64,000 bases of DNA, taken from the NCBI RefSeq assembly GCF_026342435.1, contig NZ_JAPEMT010000002.1, positions 186,001-250,000 on the forward strand, read 5' to 3'. Numbering within the stretch: position 1 is the first letter of the stretch; every line of letters begins with the position of its first letter. The notes beneath the pieces were generated by a model. It ran no database searches and was not told the DNA's origin. It saw only the letters and a list, made by a program, of their open reading frames with translations. Position numbers and translations under genes: made by a program. The DNA comes from Streptomyces sp. NBC_00237. GTDB lineage: Bacteria > Actinomycetota > Actinomycetes > Streptomycetales > Streptomycetaceae. This document shows, piece after piece, positions 42,044-51,607 of the stretch.

Positions 42044-42936
42044 GCCTCGCCCCTCGGGCAGTGCTGGTCCATCGCACCAGTGAGTACGAGGAGTTGCTCG
42101 CGCGGCACGGGACGCGCGGCCAGGCCGAGTTCTTCCTGCGCTCGCGGGGCAGAAGCGTCCAGGAGGTCGAGGAGCGGCACGCGCGGACCCGGCGGGCCCT
42201 GGCGGAGGTGGCCGGGGCGGTGCCGTTGCAGTGGCGGCAGGCGCGGGTGGAGCGGGCGGACCTGGACCGGTTCCTGTTCGGTCCCGAGGACGTCGTGGTG
42301 GTGGTCGGGCAGGACGGACTGGTGGCGAACGCCGCCAAGTATCTCGACGGGCAGCCCGTGGTGGGCGTCGACACCGATCCGGGACGCAATCCCGGTGTGC
42401 TGGTGCGGCACCGGGCGGCGGACGCGGGGAAGCTGATGCGGGCGGCGGCGGGGGCGGGCGGGGCGGGCGAGCTGCTGACGATGGTGGAGGCGGTGGCGGA
42501 CGACACCCAGCGGTTGGTGGCGCTCAACGAGATCTTCCTCGGCCCGGCGGGGCACCAGACGGCGCGTTACCGGATCGGCCTCGACGACACCCCGGGGGAC
42601 GAGGCCCAGGCATCCTCCGGCGTGCTGATCGGGACGGGCACCGGGGCGACCGGGTGGCTGCGCTCGCTCTGGCTGGAACGCGGGTCGGCGCTGGCCCTGC
42701 CGGGACCGAGGGATCCGGGCCTGGCTTGGTTCGTCCGGGAGGCGTGGCCGTCGCCGACGACGGGGACCTCGCGGGTGGAGGGGGTGCTGGCGGGGACCGA
42801 GAGGCTGCGGGTGACGGTGGAGTCGGACCGGATGGTGGCGTTCGGGGACGGGATGGAGGGGGACGCGGTGGAGGTGGGGTGGGGGCAGACGGTGCGGGTG
42901 GGGAGGGCCGAGGTCGGGTTGCGGCTGGTGGGGTGA
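42040..42936 (+). CDS. NAD-kinase-like protein coupled to slipin
   Basis: A 298-aa protein related to NAD kinases/diacylglycerol kinases. The nucleotide motif usually written GGDGT appears as GQDGL (residues 90-94), followed by VANAAKYLDGQPVVGVDTDP. The C-terminal GVLIGTGTGATGW fits the family. Loss of the second Gly and the Thr raises doubt over classical kinase activity. The GTG start overlaps the slipin stop (GTGA). A repeat cluster follows the gene. Confidence 0.82.
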   Translation: MSLAPRAVLVHRTSEYEELLARHGTRGQAEFFLRSRGRSVQEVEERHARTRRALAEVAGAVPLQWRQARVERADLDRFLFGPEDVVVVVGQDGLVANAAKYLDGQPVVGVDTDPGRNPGVLVRHRAADAGKLMRAAAGAGGAGELLTMVEAVADDTQRLVALNEIFLGPAGHQTARYRIGLDDTPGDEAQASSGVLIGTGTGATGWLRSLWLERGSALALPGPRDPGLAWFVREAWPSPTTGTSRVEGVLAGTERLRVTVESDRMVAFGDGMEGDAVEVGWGQTVRVGRAEVGLRLVG

Positions 42937-42938
42937 GA

Positions 42939-43025
42939 AGGGCGGGAGCCGCACAGAGCATGCCCCGAGGGCGCGGGAGCCGCGGAGCATGCCCTAAGGG
43001 CGCGGGGAACCGCACGACCAGCCCC
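42939..43025. repeat. Three degenerate 29-bp units, Streptomyces-type repeat
   Basis: Units begin at 42939, 42968 and 42997 with AGGGCG; the first two share GGGAGCCGC...GAGCATGCCC, and the third reads AGGGCGCGGGGAACCGCACG. The last is related to the repeat embedded in the NAD-kinase-like gene near 17757-17776. Confidence 0.7.
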
Positions 43026-43209
43026 AACGCAACCGCACAGAAGCGAAGTTGGCGCACACCATCCCTCCTCTCGGCCATACGGTCACCGTGGTGGTGACGG
43101 TCGGGCTGATCCCACACGGGCTGCCGTGCGGGGCGCAGGCGACCTCCTCGGCGTCTTGACGCGCACCCGTCCCGGGCGGACACTCTTGCCACCCCGACGC
43201 CGAAGCTAA

Positions 43210-43224
43210 GTTCACTGGACGAAC
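43210..43224 (+). promoter_or_regulatory. GTTC-N7-GAAC motif upstream of aromatic acid transporter
   Basis: GTTC, seven bases, GAAC at 43210-43224, overlapping a possible -10. The same arms and spacing occur in the pcaI-pcaR intergenic region (52410-52424), so it is a candidate PcaR site. Confidence 0.5.
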
Positions 43225-43271
43225 GAACAGAAGCCAAGGCCCTCACCTCCCCCACACCACAAGGGACTTGG

Positions 43272-44657
43272 ATGACCGCCTCCGCTCCCCCGGACCGCCC
43301 GCACACCTTCCGCTCCGTCCTGCCCGTGCTCGCCCTGTGCTGGCTGGCCGTCTTCTTCGACGGCATGGACGTCAACATCTACGGCGCGGTCATGCCGCAC
43401 ATGCTCGACGACCCCGGCCTCGGCCTGACTCCGTCCGGCGCGGGCACCATCGGCAGCTGGACCACGTTCGGCATGCTCATCGGCGCGCTCACCGCCGGGA
43501 ACCTCACCGACTGGCTGGGCCGCCGCCCGATGCTGGCGGGCAGCGTGCTGCTCTTCTCCCTGGGGTCGGCGTTGTGCGCGCTGGCGGGAACGCCCGCGCT
43601 CTTCGGTGCGGGCCGTTTCGTCGCGGGGCTCGGGCTCGGCGGGCTGATGCCGCTGTGCCTGGCGATGGTGATGGAGTTCGCGCCGCCGCGCCGGGCCGCG
43701 CTCACCGCGGGGCTCCTGATGACCTCGTACCACGCGGGCGGCATGGTGGCGACGGGGCTCGGGCTGACGCTCGCTCCGGCGGCGGGGTGGCGCTGGGTGT
43801 TCTGGGCGGGGGTACTGCCCGCCGTGATCGCCGTACCGCTGCTGCTGAAGCTGATGCCGGAGTCGCCGGGGGTGCTGCTCGCGCGCGGGGAGCGGGCGCG
43901 GGCCGACGCGGTCGCCGACCGGTACGGGCTGGCGCGGCCGACGGCGACGGCGGCTCCGGCGGCCGGTGCGAAGGGGCGGTGGAACGCCGTGCTTGCCCTG
44001 TTCCGGCCGGAGTCGCGGTGGGCGACGCCGCTGCTCTGGCTGGCGTCGTTCTGCGGACTGCTGCTCGTGTACGGGGTGTCGACGTGGCTGCCGCAGATGA
44101 TGCGGGCCTCGGGGTACGGGCTCACGTCGTCGGTCAGCTTCCTCATGGTCGTCAACGCGGGCGGCATCGTCGGCATGCTGATCGCGGGCCGCACCGCCGA
44201 CCGGTTCGGGGCGGTGCGGGTGTCGGCGATCTGGTTCGTGCTCACGGCGGTCGGCGCGCTGCTGCTGAAGTCGCACCTGCCGCTGGGGTGGACGTACGTC
44301 GTCGTGGCCGTCACCGGGGTGTGGCTGTTCAGTGCGCAGGTGATGGTGTACGCGGCGAGCAACACGCTCTACCGGGACAGCGAGCGGGCCGCCGGGCTCG
44401 GCTGGGTGACCGGGGTCGGGCGGACGGGTGCGGTGTTCGGGCCGTGGCTGGGCGGGGCGCTGGCGTCGAGCGGCAACCAGAGCTGGGGCTTCACGTCGTT
44501 CGCGCTGGCGGGGCTGCTGGGCGCGGCGGCGATCTCGCTGGTGCCGGTGGCGGTGCGGCTCGGCGGGCGCAGCCGTACAACTCCGTCCGCCTCCGGTGCG
44601 GCTCAGCCCGCTCAGCCCGCTCAGCCCGCTCGTCCCGTGAAGGGCAGCCCCGGGTAG
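43272..44657 (+). CDS. Aromatic acid:H+ symporter (AAHS) family MFS transporter
   Basis: A 461-aa MFS protein with 12 membrane segments. The first helix carries the FFDGMDVNIYG motif (DGxD) typical of 4-hydroxybenzoate/protocatechuate transporters such as PcaK, and loop 2-3 has GNLTDWLGRRP. It lies convergent to pobA and next to the complete pca operon, which strongly supports uptake of 4-hydroxybenzoate, protocatechuate or a similar acid. The C-terminus has a short AQPAQP repeat. Confidence 0.9.
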   Translation: MTASAPPDRPHTFRSVLPVLALCWLAVFFDGMDVNIYGAVMPHMLDDPGLGLTPSGAGTIGSWTTFGMLIGALTAGNLTDWLGRRPMLAGSVLLFSLGSALCALAGTPALFGAGRFVAGLGLGGLMPLCLAMVMEFAPPRRAALTAGLLMTSYHAGGMVATGLGLTLAPAAGWRWVFWAGVLPAVIAVPLLLKLMPESPGVLLARGERARADAVADRYGLARPTATAAPAAGAKGRWNAVLALFRPESRWATPLLWLASFCGLLLVYGVSTWLPQMMRASGYGLTSSVSFLMVVNAGGIVGMLIAGRTADRFGAVRVSAIWFVLTAVGALLLKSHLPLGWTYVVVAVTGVWLFSAQVMVYAASNTLYRDSERAAGLGWVTGVGRTGAVFGPWLGGALASSGNQSWGFTSFALAGLLGAAAISLVPVAVRLGGRSRTTPSASGAAQPAQPAQPARPVKGSPG

Positions 44658-44662
44658 CTCCG

Positions 44663-45847
44663 TCAGCCCGTGAAGGGCAATCCCGCGTAGTTCTCCGCCA
44701 GTTCGGCCGCCGCGTGCTGCGAGGAGGCGATGCGGTCGAGCTGGGAGATCTGGAGCCGGGTCTGGAACGGGGACTGGTCGGGCTCGGTGTGGAGCGTCGT
44801 CGTCATGAAGTACGAGAAGTGCTCGGCGCGCCAGACCCGGCGCAGGGCCGCGTCCGAGTACGCGTCGAGGAGGTCCGTGGCTCCGGTGGTGTGCAGCCGG
44901 GTGAACGCCTCGGCGAGGCGTACGACGTCGGCTGCGGCCAGGTTGAGGCCCTTGGCCCCGGTCGGCGGGACGATGTGGGCGGCGTCCCCAGCGAGGAGCA
45001 CACGGCCGTACCGCATGGGCTCGGTGACGTAACTCCGCATGGGGAGAACGGACTTGGCGGTGATCGGGCCGCGTTCCAGCTTCCAGCCGGGGTCGGCGGC
45101 CGTGGCGAAGCGGGCGTCGAGTTCGTCCCAGATCCGAGTGTCTGACCAGTCGGCGGGGTCGGTGCCGTTCGGGACCTGGAGGTAGAGGCGGCTGACGGTG
45201 GGCGAGCGCATGCTGGCGAGGGCGAATCCGCGCTCGTGGTGGGCGTAGATCAGCTCGTCGTAGACCGGGCGGGCGTCGGCGAGGATGCCCAGCCAGGAGT
45301 AGGGGTACGTGCGCTCGTACGTCGTGCGGACGGAGTCCGGGACTGCGGTGCGGGTGACGCCGTGGAAGCCGTCGCAGCCGACGACGTAGTCGCAGGTGAG
45401 GGTCTTGTCCTCGCCGTCGTGGCGGTAGCGGACGGTGGGGCGGTCGGTGTCGGCCCCCTCGACGGCGGTGACGTCCGCCCCGAACAACAGCGGTCCGCCG
45501 TAGGCGAGTTGGAGGGCTATCAGGTCCTTCACGACCTCGGTCTGGGCGTACACCATGACGCTGCGTCCGCCCGTGAGGGCGGGAAAGTCGATCCGGTGGG
45601 CGCGGCCGTCGAAGCGCAGCTCGATGCCGTCGTGCGGCATGCCTTCGACGTCCATGCGGGTACCGGCTCCGGCGGAGCGGAGGACGTCGACGGTGCCCTG
45701 TTCGAGGATTCCGGCGCGCTGGCGTTGCTCGACGTAGGCGCGGTCGCGGGCTTCCAGGACGACGCTGTCGATGCCCGCGTTGTGCAGGAGGCGGGCGAGG
45801 AGGAGTCCGGCAGGGCCGCCGCCGATGATGCCGACTGTGGTGTGCAT
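44663..45847 (-). CDS. pobA: 4-hydroxybenzoate 3-monooxygenase
   Basis: A 394-aa flavoprotein, the exact usual length of PobA. It has the FAD motif GGGPAGLLLA, RAGILEQGTVD, a DG motif in YVVGCDGFHGVTR, and GDAAHIVPPTGAKGLN. It uses NAD(P)H and oxygen to turn 4-hydroxybenzoate into protocatechuate, the substrate of PcaHG. It lies four bases after pcaDC and is the last gene of the pca operon. The ATG at 45847 is well supported; the longer frame reading is rejected. Confidence 0.95.
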   Translation of the reverse strand: MHTTVGIIGGGPAGLLLARLLHNAGIDSVVLEARDRAYVEQRQRAGILEQGTVDVLRSAGAGTRMDVEGMPHDGIELRFDGRAHRIDFPALTGGRSVMVYAQTEVVKDLIALQLAYGGPLLFGADVTAVEGADTDRPTVRYRHDGEDKTLTCDYVVGCDGFHGVTRTAVPDSVRTTYERTYPYSWLGILADARPVYDELIYAHHERGFALASMRSPTVSRLYLQVPNGTDPADWSDTRIWDELDARFATAADPGWKLERGPITAKSVLPMRSYVTEPMRYGRVLLAGDAAHIVPPTGAKGLNLAAADVVRLAEAFTRLHTTGATDLLDAYSDAALRRVWRAEHFSYFMTTTLHTEPDQSPFQTRLQISQLDRIASSQHAAAELAENYAGLPFTG

Positions 45848-45851
45848 GGGG

Positions 45852-47036
45852 TCAGTTGTCCGTTTCGCTGATGGGTTCTTCGACGGCTTCGTCCAGCACG
45901 CGTTGGGCGATGCCGAAGGCAGAGTTGGCGGCCGGTACGCCGCAGTAGACGGCGGACTGGAGGAGGACTTCGCCGATCTCGTCGTGACTGAGTCCGTTGC
46001 GCAGGGCGGCGCGTACGTGCAGGGCGAGTTCGTCGTGGTGGCCGCCCGCGACGAGGGCGGTGAGGGTGACGCAGCTGCGGGTGCGCCGGTCGAGGGTGTC
46101 GCCGGTCCAGATCTCGCCCCAGGCGTAGCGGGTGATGAAGTCCTGGAAGCGGGCGGTGAGGGGGGTGGTCCGGGCGATGGACCGGTCCACGTGGGCGTCG
46201 CCGAGAACGGCACGCCGTACGGTCATTCCGTCGTGGTGGGCGCGGCGCTCGGTCCGGTCGGGGCCGGGGGCCGGGGTGGTGAAGTGCCCCTGGAGCGCGG
46301 CGAGTACGGCGTTCGGTCGCTCGACTCCGGCGAGGTGCGCGGCGTGCGGGATCTCAACGAGTCCGGCGTCGGGGATGCCGTCGGCCAGGAGACGTGCGGC
46401 GGCGGGCGGGGTCGCGGCGTCCGCGCGCCCGGCGACGACGAGGGTCGGGGCGGTGATCTTGCCGAGGTCGTCGCGCAGGTCGAAGGCGGCGAGCGCGTCG
46501 CAGCAGGCCGCGTAGGCGGCCGGGGCCACTTTCCTCTGGGCTGCGGCCAGTTCGGCTGCGGCGCTCCCTTCGAACCCTGGCGTGAACCAGCGTCCCGGCG
46601 CGGTCGCCACGAGCGGCTCCATGCCCTCGCGGCGGACCAACTGGGCGCGCTTTTGCCACGCTTGGGGTGTGCCGAAGCAGGCGGCCGTACAGACGAGGGC
46701 CAGTCGCTCGACGCGCTCGGGGTGGTGTACGGCGAGCCAGGATCCGACCGCTCCGCCGAGCGAGATCCCCGCGTACGAGAACCGCTCGATGCCGAGCGCG
46801 TCGGCGAGCGCGAGTACGAGCCGCCCGAGGTCGGCGACGGTCGCCCCGGGTTCGATCAGCTGGGCGGCGGACCCGCCGTGCCCGGGCAGGTCCCACCGTA
46901 CGACCCGGAACCGGTCTGCCAGTGCGGCGGCTTGGGTGTCCCAGACGGCGAGGGTGGTCCCGAGGGAGGGCCCGAGGAGGAGGGGCGGGGCGTCGGCGGG
47001 CCCTTCGGTGCGGTGGTGGAGGAGGGGGTGGTTCAT
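45852..47036 (-). CDS. pcaL: PcaDC (PcaL) fusion: enol-lactonase / 4-carboxymuconolactone decarboxylase
   Basis: A 394-aa two-domain fusion. Residues 1-255 form an alpha/beta hydrolase with nucleophile GISLGG and a late catalytic His in PHAAHLAG (3-oxoadipate enol-lactonase). Residues about 270-394 are the decarboxylase, with TRSCVTLTALVAGG and HHDELALHVRAALRNG. The order is lactonase then decarboxylase, although the decarboxylase acts first in the pathway. This fusion is known in actinomycetes. It overlaps the pcaB stop by ATGA. Confidence 0.94.
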   Translation of the reverse strand: MNHPLLHHRTEGPADAPPLLLGPSLGTTLAVWDTQAAALADRFRVVRWDLPGHGGSAAQLIEPGATVADLGRLVLALADALGIERFSYAGISLGGAVGSWLAVHHPERVERLALVCTAACFGTPQAWQKRAQLVRREGMEPLVATAPGRWFTPGFEGSAAAELAAAQRKVAPAAYAACCDALAAFDLRDDLGKITAPTLVVAGRADAATPPAAARLLADGIPDAGLVEIPHAAHLAGVERPNAVLAALQGHFTTPAPGPDRTERRAHHDGMTVRRAVLGDAHVDRSIARTTPLTARFQDFITRYAWGEIWTGDTLDRRTRSCVTLTALVAGGHHDELALHVRAALRNGLSHDEIGEVLLQSAVYCGVPAANSAFGIAQRVLDEAVEEPISETDN

Positions 47037-48430
47037 CGGGGGTCCTGACCGGGGGTGCGGGGGTGGTGGGAGAGGGGCTGCCGGGCGAGGGCCCGGTCGA
47101 CGAGCTCGGGGGCGGAGCCCAGGTACCGGGTGGGGTCGGTGAGGTCGCGGACGCGCTCGGCGGTGCACACCTCCAGGACCGCCGGGTCCCGGCCGAGCGC
47201 CTCCGCGAGGTGCGTGCCGTGTTCCGTGGCGTGCCGGGTGGCCCGCGCCAGGGCCTGCTTGGCCTCCGCACGGCCGAGCAGCGGGGCGAGGGCGGCGCTC
47301 AGACGTTCCGAGACGATCAGCCCCGCCGTGCGGTCGAGGTTGGCGCGCATGCGGTCGGGGTGGACCGTCAGCCCCGCGCAGAGTTCGGCCGCGTCCCGGG
47401 CCGCGCCGCCCGTGAGGCGGAGTGCGTCGCGCAGGGGCTGCCACTCCGCGTGCCAGGCCCCTGCGGGGCGTTCGTCCTCGGCCGCCAAGGACGTGTACAA
47501 CACCGCTGCGAGGGAGGGGAGTTGGCGTGCGGTGGCGGCGATCAGGGTGGCGCGGACGGGGTTGCTCTTGTGCGGCATCGCGGAGGAGTCGCCTCCCGAG
47601 CCTTCGGCGAGTTCGCCGATTTCGGTGCGCGATAGCACCAGCACGTCTGCGGCGATCTTGCCGAGCGTCCCCGCGGTGAGGGCGAGCGCGCCCGCCAGGT
47701 CCGCGACCGGGGTACGCAGGGTGTGCCAGGGCAGGACGGGGGCGACGAGGCCGAGCTCGGAGGCGTACGCCGGCACCAGGTCGAGCGGAGGCGCACCGAA
47801 CTCTCCGAAGGCCGCCAACGTGCCTGCCGCACCGCCCAGTTGCGCGGGCAGCGACCCACGCACCGTCACGAGCCTGTCGTACGCGTCCAGGACCAGTGAG
47901 CGCCAGCCCGCCGCCTTCAGCCCGAAGGTGGTCGGGACGGCGTGCTGGGTGAGCGTACGGCCCGGCATGGGGGTCGCCCGGTGGTGTGCGGCGAGCGCGG
48001 CCAGCGCGTCGGCCGTACGGTCCAGATCGGCCAGGACGTGGTCCAGGGTGCGTGCCGCGACCAGCATCAGGGCCGTGTCGAGGATGTCCTGACTGGTCGC
48101 GCCTCGGTGCACGAACTCCGCGTCGGCAGCGGAGAGTTGGGCGACGCGCTCGGTCAGGTCCGCGATCAGCGGGATCACCGGGTTGCCGCCCGCCCGTGCC
48201 CGCAGGGCCAGGTCCCGTACGTCGTACCGGTGCGCTTCGGCCGCCGCCGTCACGGCTGTCGCGGCGCTCGCGGGGGCCGCCCCGACGCGGGCCTGCGCCC
48301 GGGTCAGCGCGGCTTCGGCGTCAAGCAGGGCCTGGAGGAAGGCGTGGTCCCCGGTCGCGGCCTCCGCCGGGCCGCCGGTCGAGCCGGGCGAGAAGAGGTT
48401 GCCGGAGGCCGAGAACTCAGCGGAATTCAA
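47033..48430 (-). CDS. pcaB: 3-carboxy-cis,cis-muconate cycloisomerase
   Basis: A 465-aa member of the fumarase/aspartase superfamily, with the signature GGDSSAMPHKSNP and TSQDILDTALM. It converts 3-carboxymuconate to 4-carboxymuconolactone. The proposed start is TTG at 48430, 14 bases inside the pcaG end with GGGAG nine bases upstream; a start slightly downstream is possible. It is translationally coupled to pcaL. Confidence 0.93.
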   Translation of the reverse strand: MNSAEFSASGNLFSPGSTGGPAEAATGDHAFLQALLDAEAALTRAQARVGAAPASAATAVTAAAEAHRYDVRDLALRARAGGNPVIPLIADLTERVAQLSAADAEFVHRGATSQDILDTALMLVAARTLDHVLADLDRTADALAALAAHHRATPMPGRTLTQHAVPTTFGLKAAGWRSLVLDAYDRLVTVRGSLPAQLGGAAGTLAAFGEFGAPPLDLVPAYASELGLVAPVLPWHTLRTPVADLAGALALTAGTLGKIAADVLVLSRTEIGELAEGSGGDSSAMPHKSNPVRATLIAATARQLPSLAAVLYTSLAAEDERPAGAWHAEWQPLRDALRLTGGAARDAAELCAGLTVHPDRMRANLDRTAGLIVSERLSAALAPLLGRAEAKQALARATRHATEHGTHLAEALGRDPAVLEVCTAERVRDLTDPTRYLGSAPELVDRALARQPLSHHPRTPGQDPR

Positions 48431-48980
48431 GGAACACCGTCTCCCGCTCCCCCTGCACGCGGATGTCGAAGCGCCGCAGCCCGTCCGCCTCGGGCACCGC
48501 CAGCAGCGTGGCGCGGCGGTCGGCGGGGAGGTCGGCGAGCGGCCCCTCGCGCACGTCGTCCGTGAAGTACGCCCGGGTGTACAGGTGGTGCGTCAGGCCG
48601 CGCGCGAAGACGCAGACCGCGAGGTACGGGAGGCTGGACGGCGGTGCCAGGGTTCGGACCGCCCAGTGCCCGTCCGCGTCCGTCGCGACGCGCCCGAAGC
48701 CGGTGAAGTCGACACCGTTGCGGCCGAGGAAGCCGCCGGTCACGGGGTCGCGGCGGAGCGTGCCCGGACGGCCGTCGAGGGAGCCGTCGGGGGCCGCCTG
48801 CCAGGTCTCGATCACCGCGTCGGGCATCGGTGCGCCGTTCCCGTCGCGTACGTGTCCGTGCACGGTGATCGTGCCCGGGTGGCCCGCGGGGGCGATGTCT
48901 CCGCCGCCTCGGAAGGGCAGCGCGTAGCCGTAGAACGGGCCGACCGTCTGCGAGGGGGTGGGCGGGAGCGAGGTGGCCAT
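48417..48980 (-). CDS. pcaG: Protocatechuate 3,4-dioxygenase alpha subunit
   Basis: A 187-aa intradiol dioxygenase subunit: PSQTVGPFYGYAL, GHVRDGNGAPMPDAVIETWQA, and a C-terminal beta-sandwich. The alpha subunit lacks the iron ligands and completes the active site with PcaH. Its ATG touches the pcaH stop (TGATG). Confidence 0.94.
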   Translation of the reverse strand: MATSLPPTPSQTVGPFYGYALPFRGGGDIAPAGHPGTITVHGHVRDGNGAPMPDAVIETWQAAPDGSLDGRPGTLRRDPVTGGFLGRNGVDFTGFGRVATDADGHWAVRTLAPPSSLPYLAVCVFARGLTHHLYTRAYFTDDVREGPLADLPADRRATLLAVPEADGLRRFDIRVQGERETVFLEFR

Positions 48981-49768
48981 CAGTGGTTCTCCTCGGGGTC
49001 GGGCAGTGTGGCGGCGGGCCCGTCCAGCACGATGTCCCAGCGGTAGCCGAGCGACCGTTCGGGGCGCGAGAGAGCGTGGTCGTACGTGGCGACGAGCCGG
49101 TCCCGGGCGGCCTGGTCGGTGACCGACTGGAGGATCGGGTCGTACGGGAAGAGCGGGTCGCCGGGGAAGTACATCTGGGTGATCAGGCGCTGGGTGAAGG
49201 CGGTGCCGAAGAGCGAGAAGTGGAGGTGTGCGGGCCGCCAGGCGTTGCGATGGTTCCGCCACGGGTACGCGCCCGGCTTGACGGTGGTGAAGGAGTACAC
49301 CCCCTGATCGCCCGTCAGGCACCTTCCCACGCCGGTGAAGTTGGGGTCGAGCGGTGCGGGGTGCTGGTCGCGCTGGTGGGCGTACCGGCCCGACGCGTTC
49401 GCCTGCCAGAGCTCGACGAGCTGGCCGCGTACGGGGCGGCCGTCGCGGTCGAGGACGCGCCCGCTGACGGTGATGCGCTCGCCGAGCGGCTCCCCCTGGT
49501 GCTGCCGGGTGAGGTCGGCGTCGAGGTCCGTCACGTCGGTGACACCGAAGACGGGACCGCGCAGCTCGGCGGCCTCCGGGTCGCCGTCGCCGGTGAGGGC
49601 GACGAGCGGTTGGTGCGGGTGGCGCAGGACGCTGCTGCGGTACGGGGTGAAGTCGCGCGGCGGGTGGTGCGGGGCCCGGGCGCCTTCCGCGACCGCCTTG
49701 GCGACGGCCTCGTGCCGCTCCGCCATCTCGGCGCATATCTGCTTCTGCGTCAGTTCTGGTTTGCTCAA
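48980..49768 (-). CDS. pcaH: Protocatechuate 3,4-dioxygenase beta subunit
   Basis: A 262-aa iron-binding subunit. By comparison with the Pseudomonas putida enzyme, all four ligands are present: Tyr in ASGRYAH, Tyr in KPGAYPW, and two His in RPAHLHF. It cleaves protocatechuate to 3-carboxy-cis,cis-muconate using Fe(III) and oxygen. It begins seven bases after the pcaF stop. Confidence 0.95.
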   Translation of the reverse strand: MSKPELTQKQICAEMAERHEAVAKAVAEGARAPHHPPRDFTPYRSSVLRHPHQPLVALTGDGDPEAAELRGPVFGVTDVTDLDADLTRQHQGEPLGERITVSGRVLDRDGRPVRGQLVELWQANASGRYAHQRDQHPAPLDPNFTGVGRCLTGDQGVYSFTTVKPGAYPWRNHRNAWRPAHLHFSLFGTAFTQRLITQMYFPGDPLFPYDPILQSVTDQAARDRLVATYDHALSRPERSLGYRWDIVLDGPAATLPDPEENH

Positions 49769-49775
49769 GGGGTGT

Positions 49776-50963
49776 TCACCTTTCGAGTACGAGTGCGAGG
49801 CCCTGCCCGACGCCGATGCACAGGGTGGCGATCCCGGTGCCGGAACCGGCTGCGGCGAGCTGGTGGGCGACGGCCCCGGTGATGCGGGCTCCGGACGCGC
49901 CGAGGGGGTGGCCGACGGCGAGGGCGCCGCCGCGCGGGTTGACGACGGCGGGATCCAGGCCGGGCCACTGGGTGAGGCAGGCGAGGGCCTGGGCGGCGAA
50001 GGCTTCGTTCAGCTCGACGACGTCGAGGTCGCCCACCCCGCGACCGGCCTTCTTCAGGGCGCGCCGGACCGCTTCGACGGGGCCCGCGCCGAAGTACTGC
50101 GGCTCGATGCCGGTGACGGCACAGGCGCTGATGCGGGCGAGGGGTTCGCGGCCGGTGGCACGCAGGCCGTCCTCGTCGGCGAGGAGGAGGGCCGCCGCGC
50201 CGTCGTTGAGCGGGGAGGAGTTCCCCGCGGTGACGGTGCCGCCCTCGCGGAAGACGGGCCCCAGTTTGGCGAGGGCCTCGATGGTGGAGGACTCGCGGAC
50301 GCATTCGTCCCGGGTCAGGTCGACGCCCTCGACGGGGACGACTTCGCCGTCGTACAGGCCGTTCCGCCATGCCGCTGCGGCTCTTTGATGACTCGTCAGG
50401 GCGAAGGCGTCCTGCGCCTCGCGGGTCACGCCGTAACGGTCGGCGACGAGTTCGGCCCCCTCCCCCAGCGCGACCGTCCACTCTTCGGGCATGCGGGGGT
50501 TGGTCATCCGCCAGCCGAGGGTGGTGGAGTACAGCTGCTGGTGACCGGCCGGGAAGGCGCGCTCGGGCTTGGGCAGCACCCAGGGGGCGCGGCTCATGGA
50601 CTCGACTCCGCCCGCGACGGCGACCGAGGCGTCGCCGACGGCGATGGCGCGGGCCGCCTGGATGACGGCCTCCATGCCGGAGCCGCAGAGCCGGTTGACG
50701 GTGACCCCCGGCACGGACACCGGGAGCCCGGCGAGGAGGACGGCCATGCGGGCGACGTCCCTGTTCTCCTCGCCCGCACCGTTGGCGTTGCCGAAGAACA
50801 CGTCGTCGATGCGGGCTGGGTCCAAGTCCGGTGTACGGGAGCAGAGTTGGCGCAGCACGGTCGCGGCGAGGTCGTCGGGCCGCACACCGGCCAGCGCACC
50901 GCCGTACTTGCCGACCGGGGTGCGGACGGCATCCACCACGTATACGTCACGGAGCGTCGTCAT
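49776..50963 (-). CDS. pcaF: 3-oxoadipyl-CoA thiolase
   Basis: A 395-aa thiolase. The acyl-enzyme Cys is in [11 protein letters not shown], the His in [11 protein letters not shown], and the second Cys in LCIGVGQG. It splits 3-oxoadipyl-CoA into succinyl-CoA and acetyl-CoA. The ATG at 50963 overlaps the pcaJ stop by ATGA. Confidence 0.95.
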   Translation of the reverse strand: MTTLRDVYVVDAVRTPVGKYGGALAGVRPDDLAATVLRQLCSRTPDLDPARIDDVFFGNANGAGEENRDVARMAVLLAGLPVSVPGVTVNRLCGSGMEAVIQAARAIAVGDASVAVAGGVESMSRAPWVLPKPERAFPAGHQQLYSTTLGWRMTNPRMPEEWTVALGEGAELVADRYGVTREAQDAFALTSHQRAAAAWRNGLYDGEVVPVEGVDLTRDECVRESSTIEALAKLGPVFREGGTVTAGNSSPLNDGAAALLLADEDGLRATGREPLARISACAVTGIEPQYFGAGPVEAVRRALKKAGRGVGDLDVVELNEAFAAQALACLTQWPGLDPAVVNPRGGALAVGHPLGASGARITGAVAHQLAAAGSGTGIATLCIGVGQGLALVLER

Positions 50964-51607
50964 CGGCCCGCCACCTCCCCGAGGGCCACGGGGGCGCCCG
51001 TCTTCTCGATCAGCTCTTCCGCGCTCACTCCGGGCGCGGTCTCGATCAGGACCAGTCCGGCGTCGGTGACGTCCAGGACGCCGAGGTCGGTGATGACGCG
51101 GTGCACGCACGCCTTGCCGGTGAGCGGCAGGGTGCACTCCCCCACGATCTTCGGGGTGCCGTCCTTGGCGGTGTGGTCGGTGAGGACGATGACCCGGCGG
51201 GCTCCGTGGACGAGGTCCATGGCACCGCCCATGCCCTTGATCATCTTGCCGGGCACGGACCAGTTGGCGAGGTCGCCGCCTGCCGAGACCTGCATGGCGC
51301 CGAGGATCGCGGTGTCGATGTGCCCGCCCCGGATCATCCCGAAGGAGAGGGCGGAGTCGAAGAAGGAGGAGCCGGGGAGGACCGTGACCGTCTCCTTGCC
51401 CGCGTTGATCAGATCCGGGTCGACCTCCGTCTCCTTCGGGTACGGGCCGACGCCGAGCAGTCCGTTCTCGGAGTGCAGGACGACGTCGATGCCGTCGGGG
51501 AGGTGGTTGGGGACGAGGGTCGGCAGGCCGATGCCGAGGTTGACGTAGCTGCCGTCGGTCAGTTCGGCGGCGGCGCGGGCGGCCATCTCCGCTCGGGTCC
51601 AGCTCAT
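50960..51607 (-). CDS. pcaJ: 3-oxoadipate CoA-transferase subunit B
   Basis: A 215-aa beta subunit of the CoA-transferase. The catalytic Glu lies in [11 protein letters not shown], and [13 protein letters not shown] is the N-terminal signature. It transfers CoA from succinyl-CoA to 3-oxoadipate together with PcaI. Overlaps with both neighbours show coupling. Confidence 0.95.
   Translation of the reverse strand: MSWTRAEMAARAAAELTDGSYVNLGIGLPTLVPNHLPDGIDVVLHSENGLLGVGPYPKETEVDPDLINAGKETVTVLPGSSFFDSALSFGMIRGGHIDTAILGAMQVSAGGDLANWSVPGKMIKGMGGAMDLVHGARRVIVLTDHTAKDGTPKIVGECTLPLTGKACVHRVITDLGVLDVTDAGLVLIETAPGVSAEELIEKTGAPVALGEVAGR

Larger units (their letters stand above)
42937..43271. other. Intergenic region with repeats and transporter promoter
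   Basis: It holds three 29-base repeat units (42939-43025) and, near 43186-43224, a possible promoter TTGCCA-N15-TAAGTT overlapped by a GTTC-N7-GAAC motif. Confidence 0.6.
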
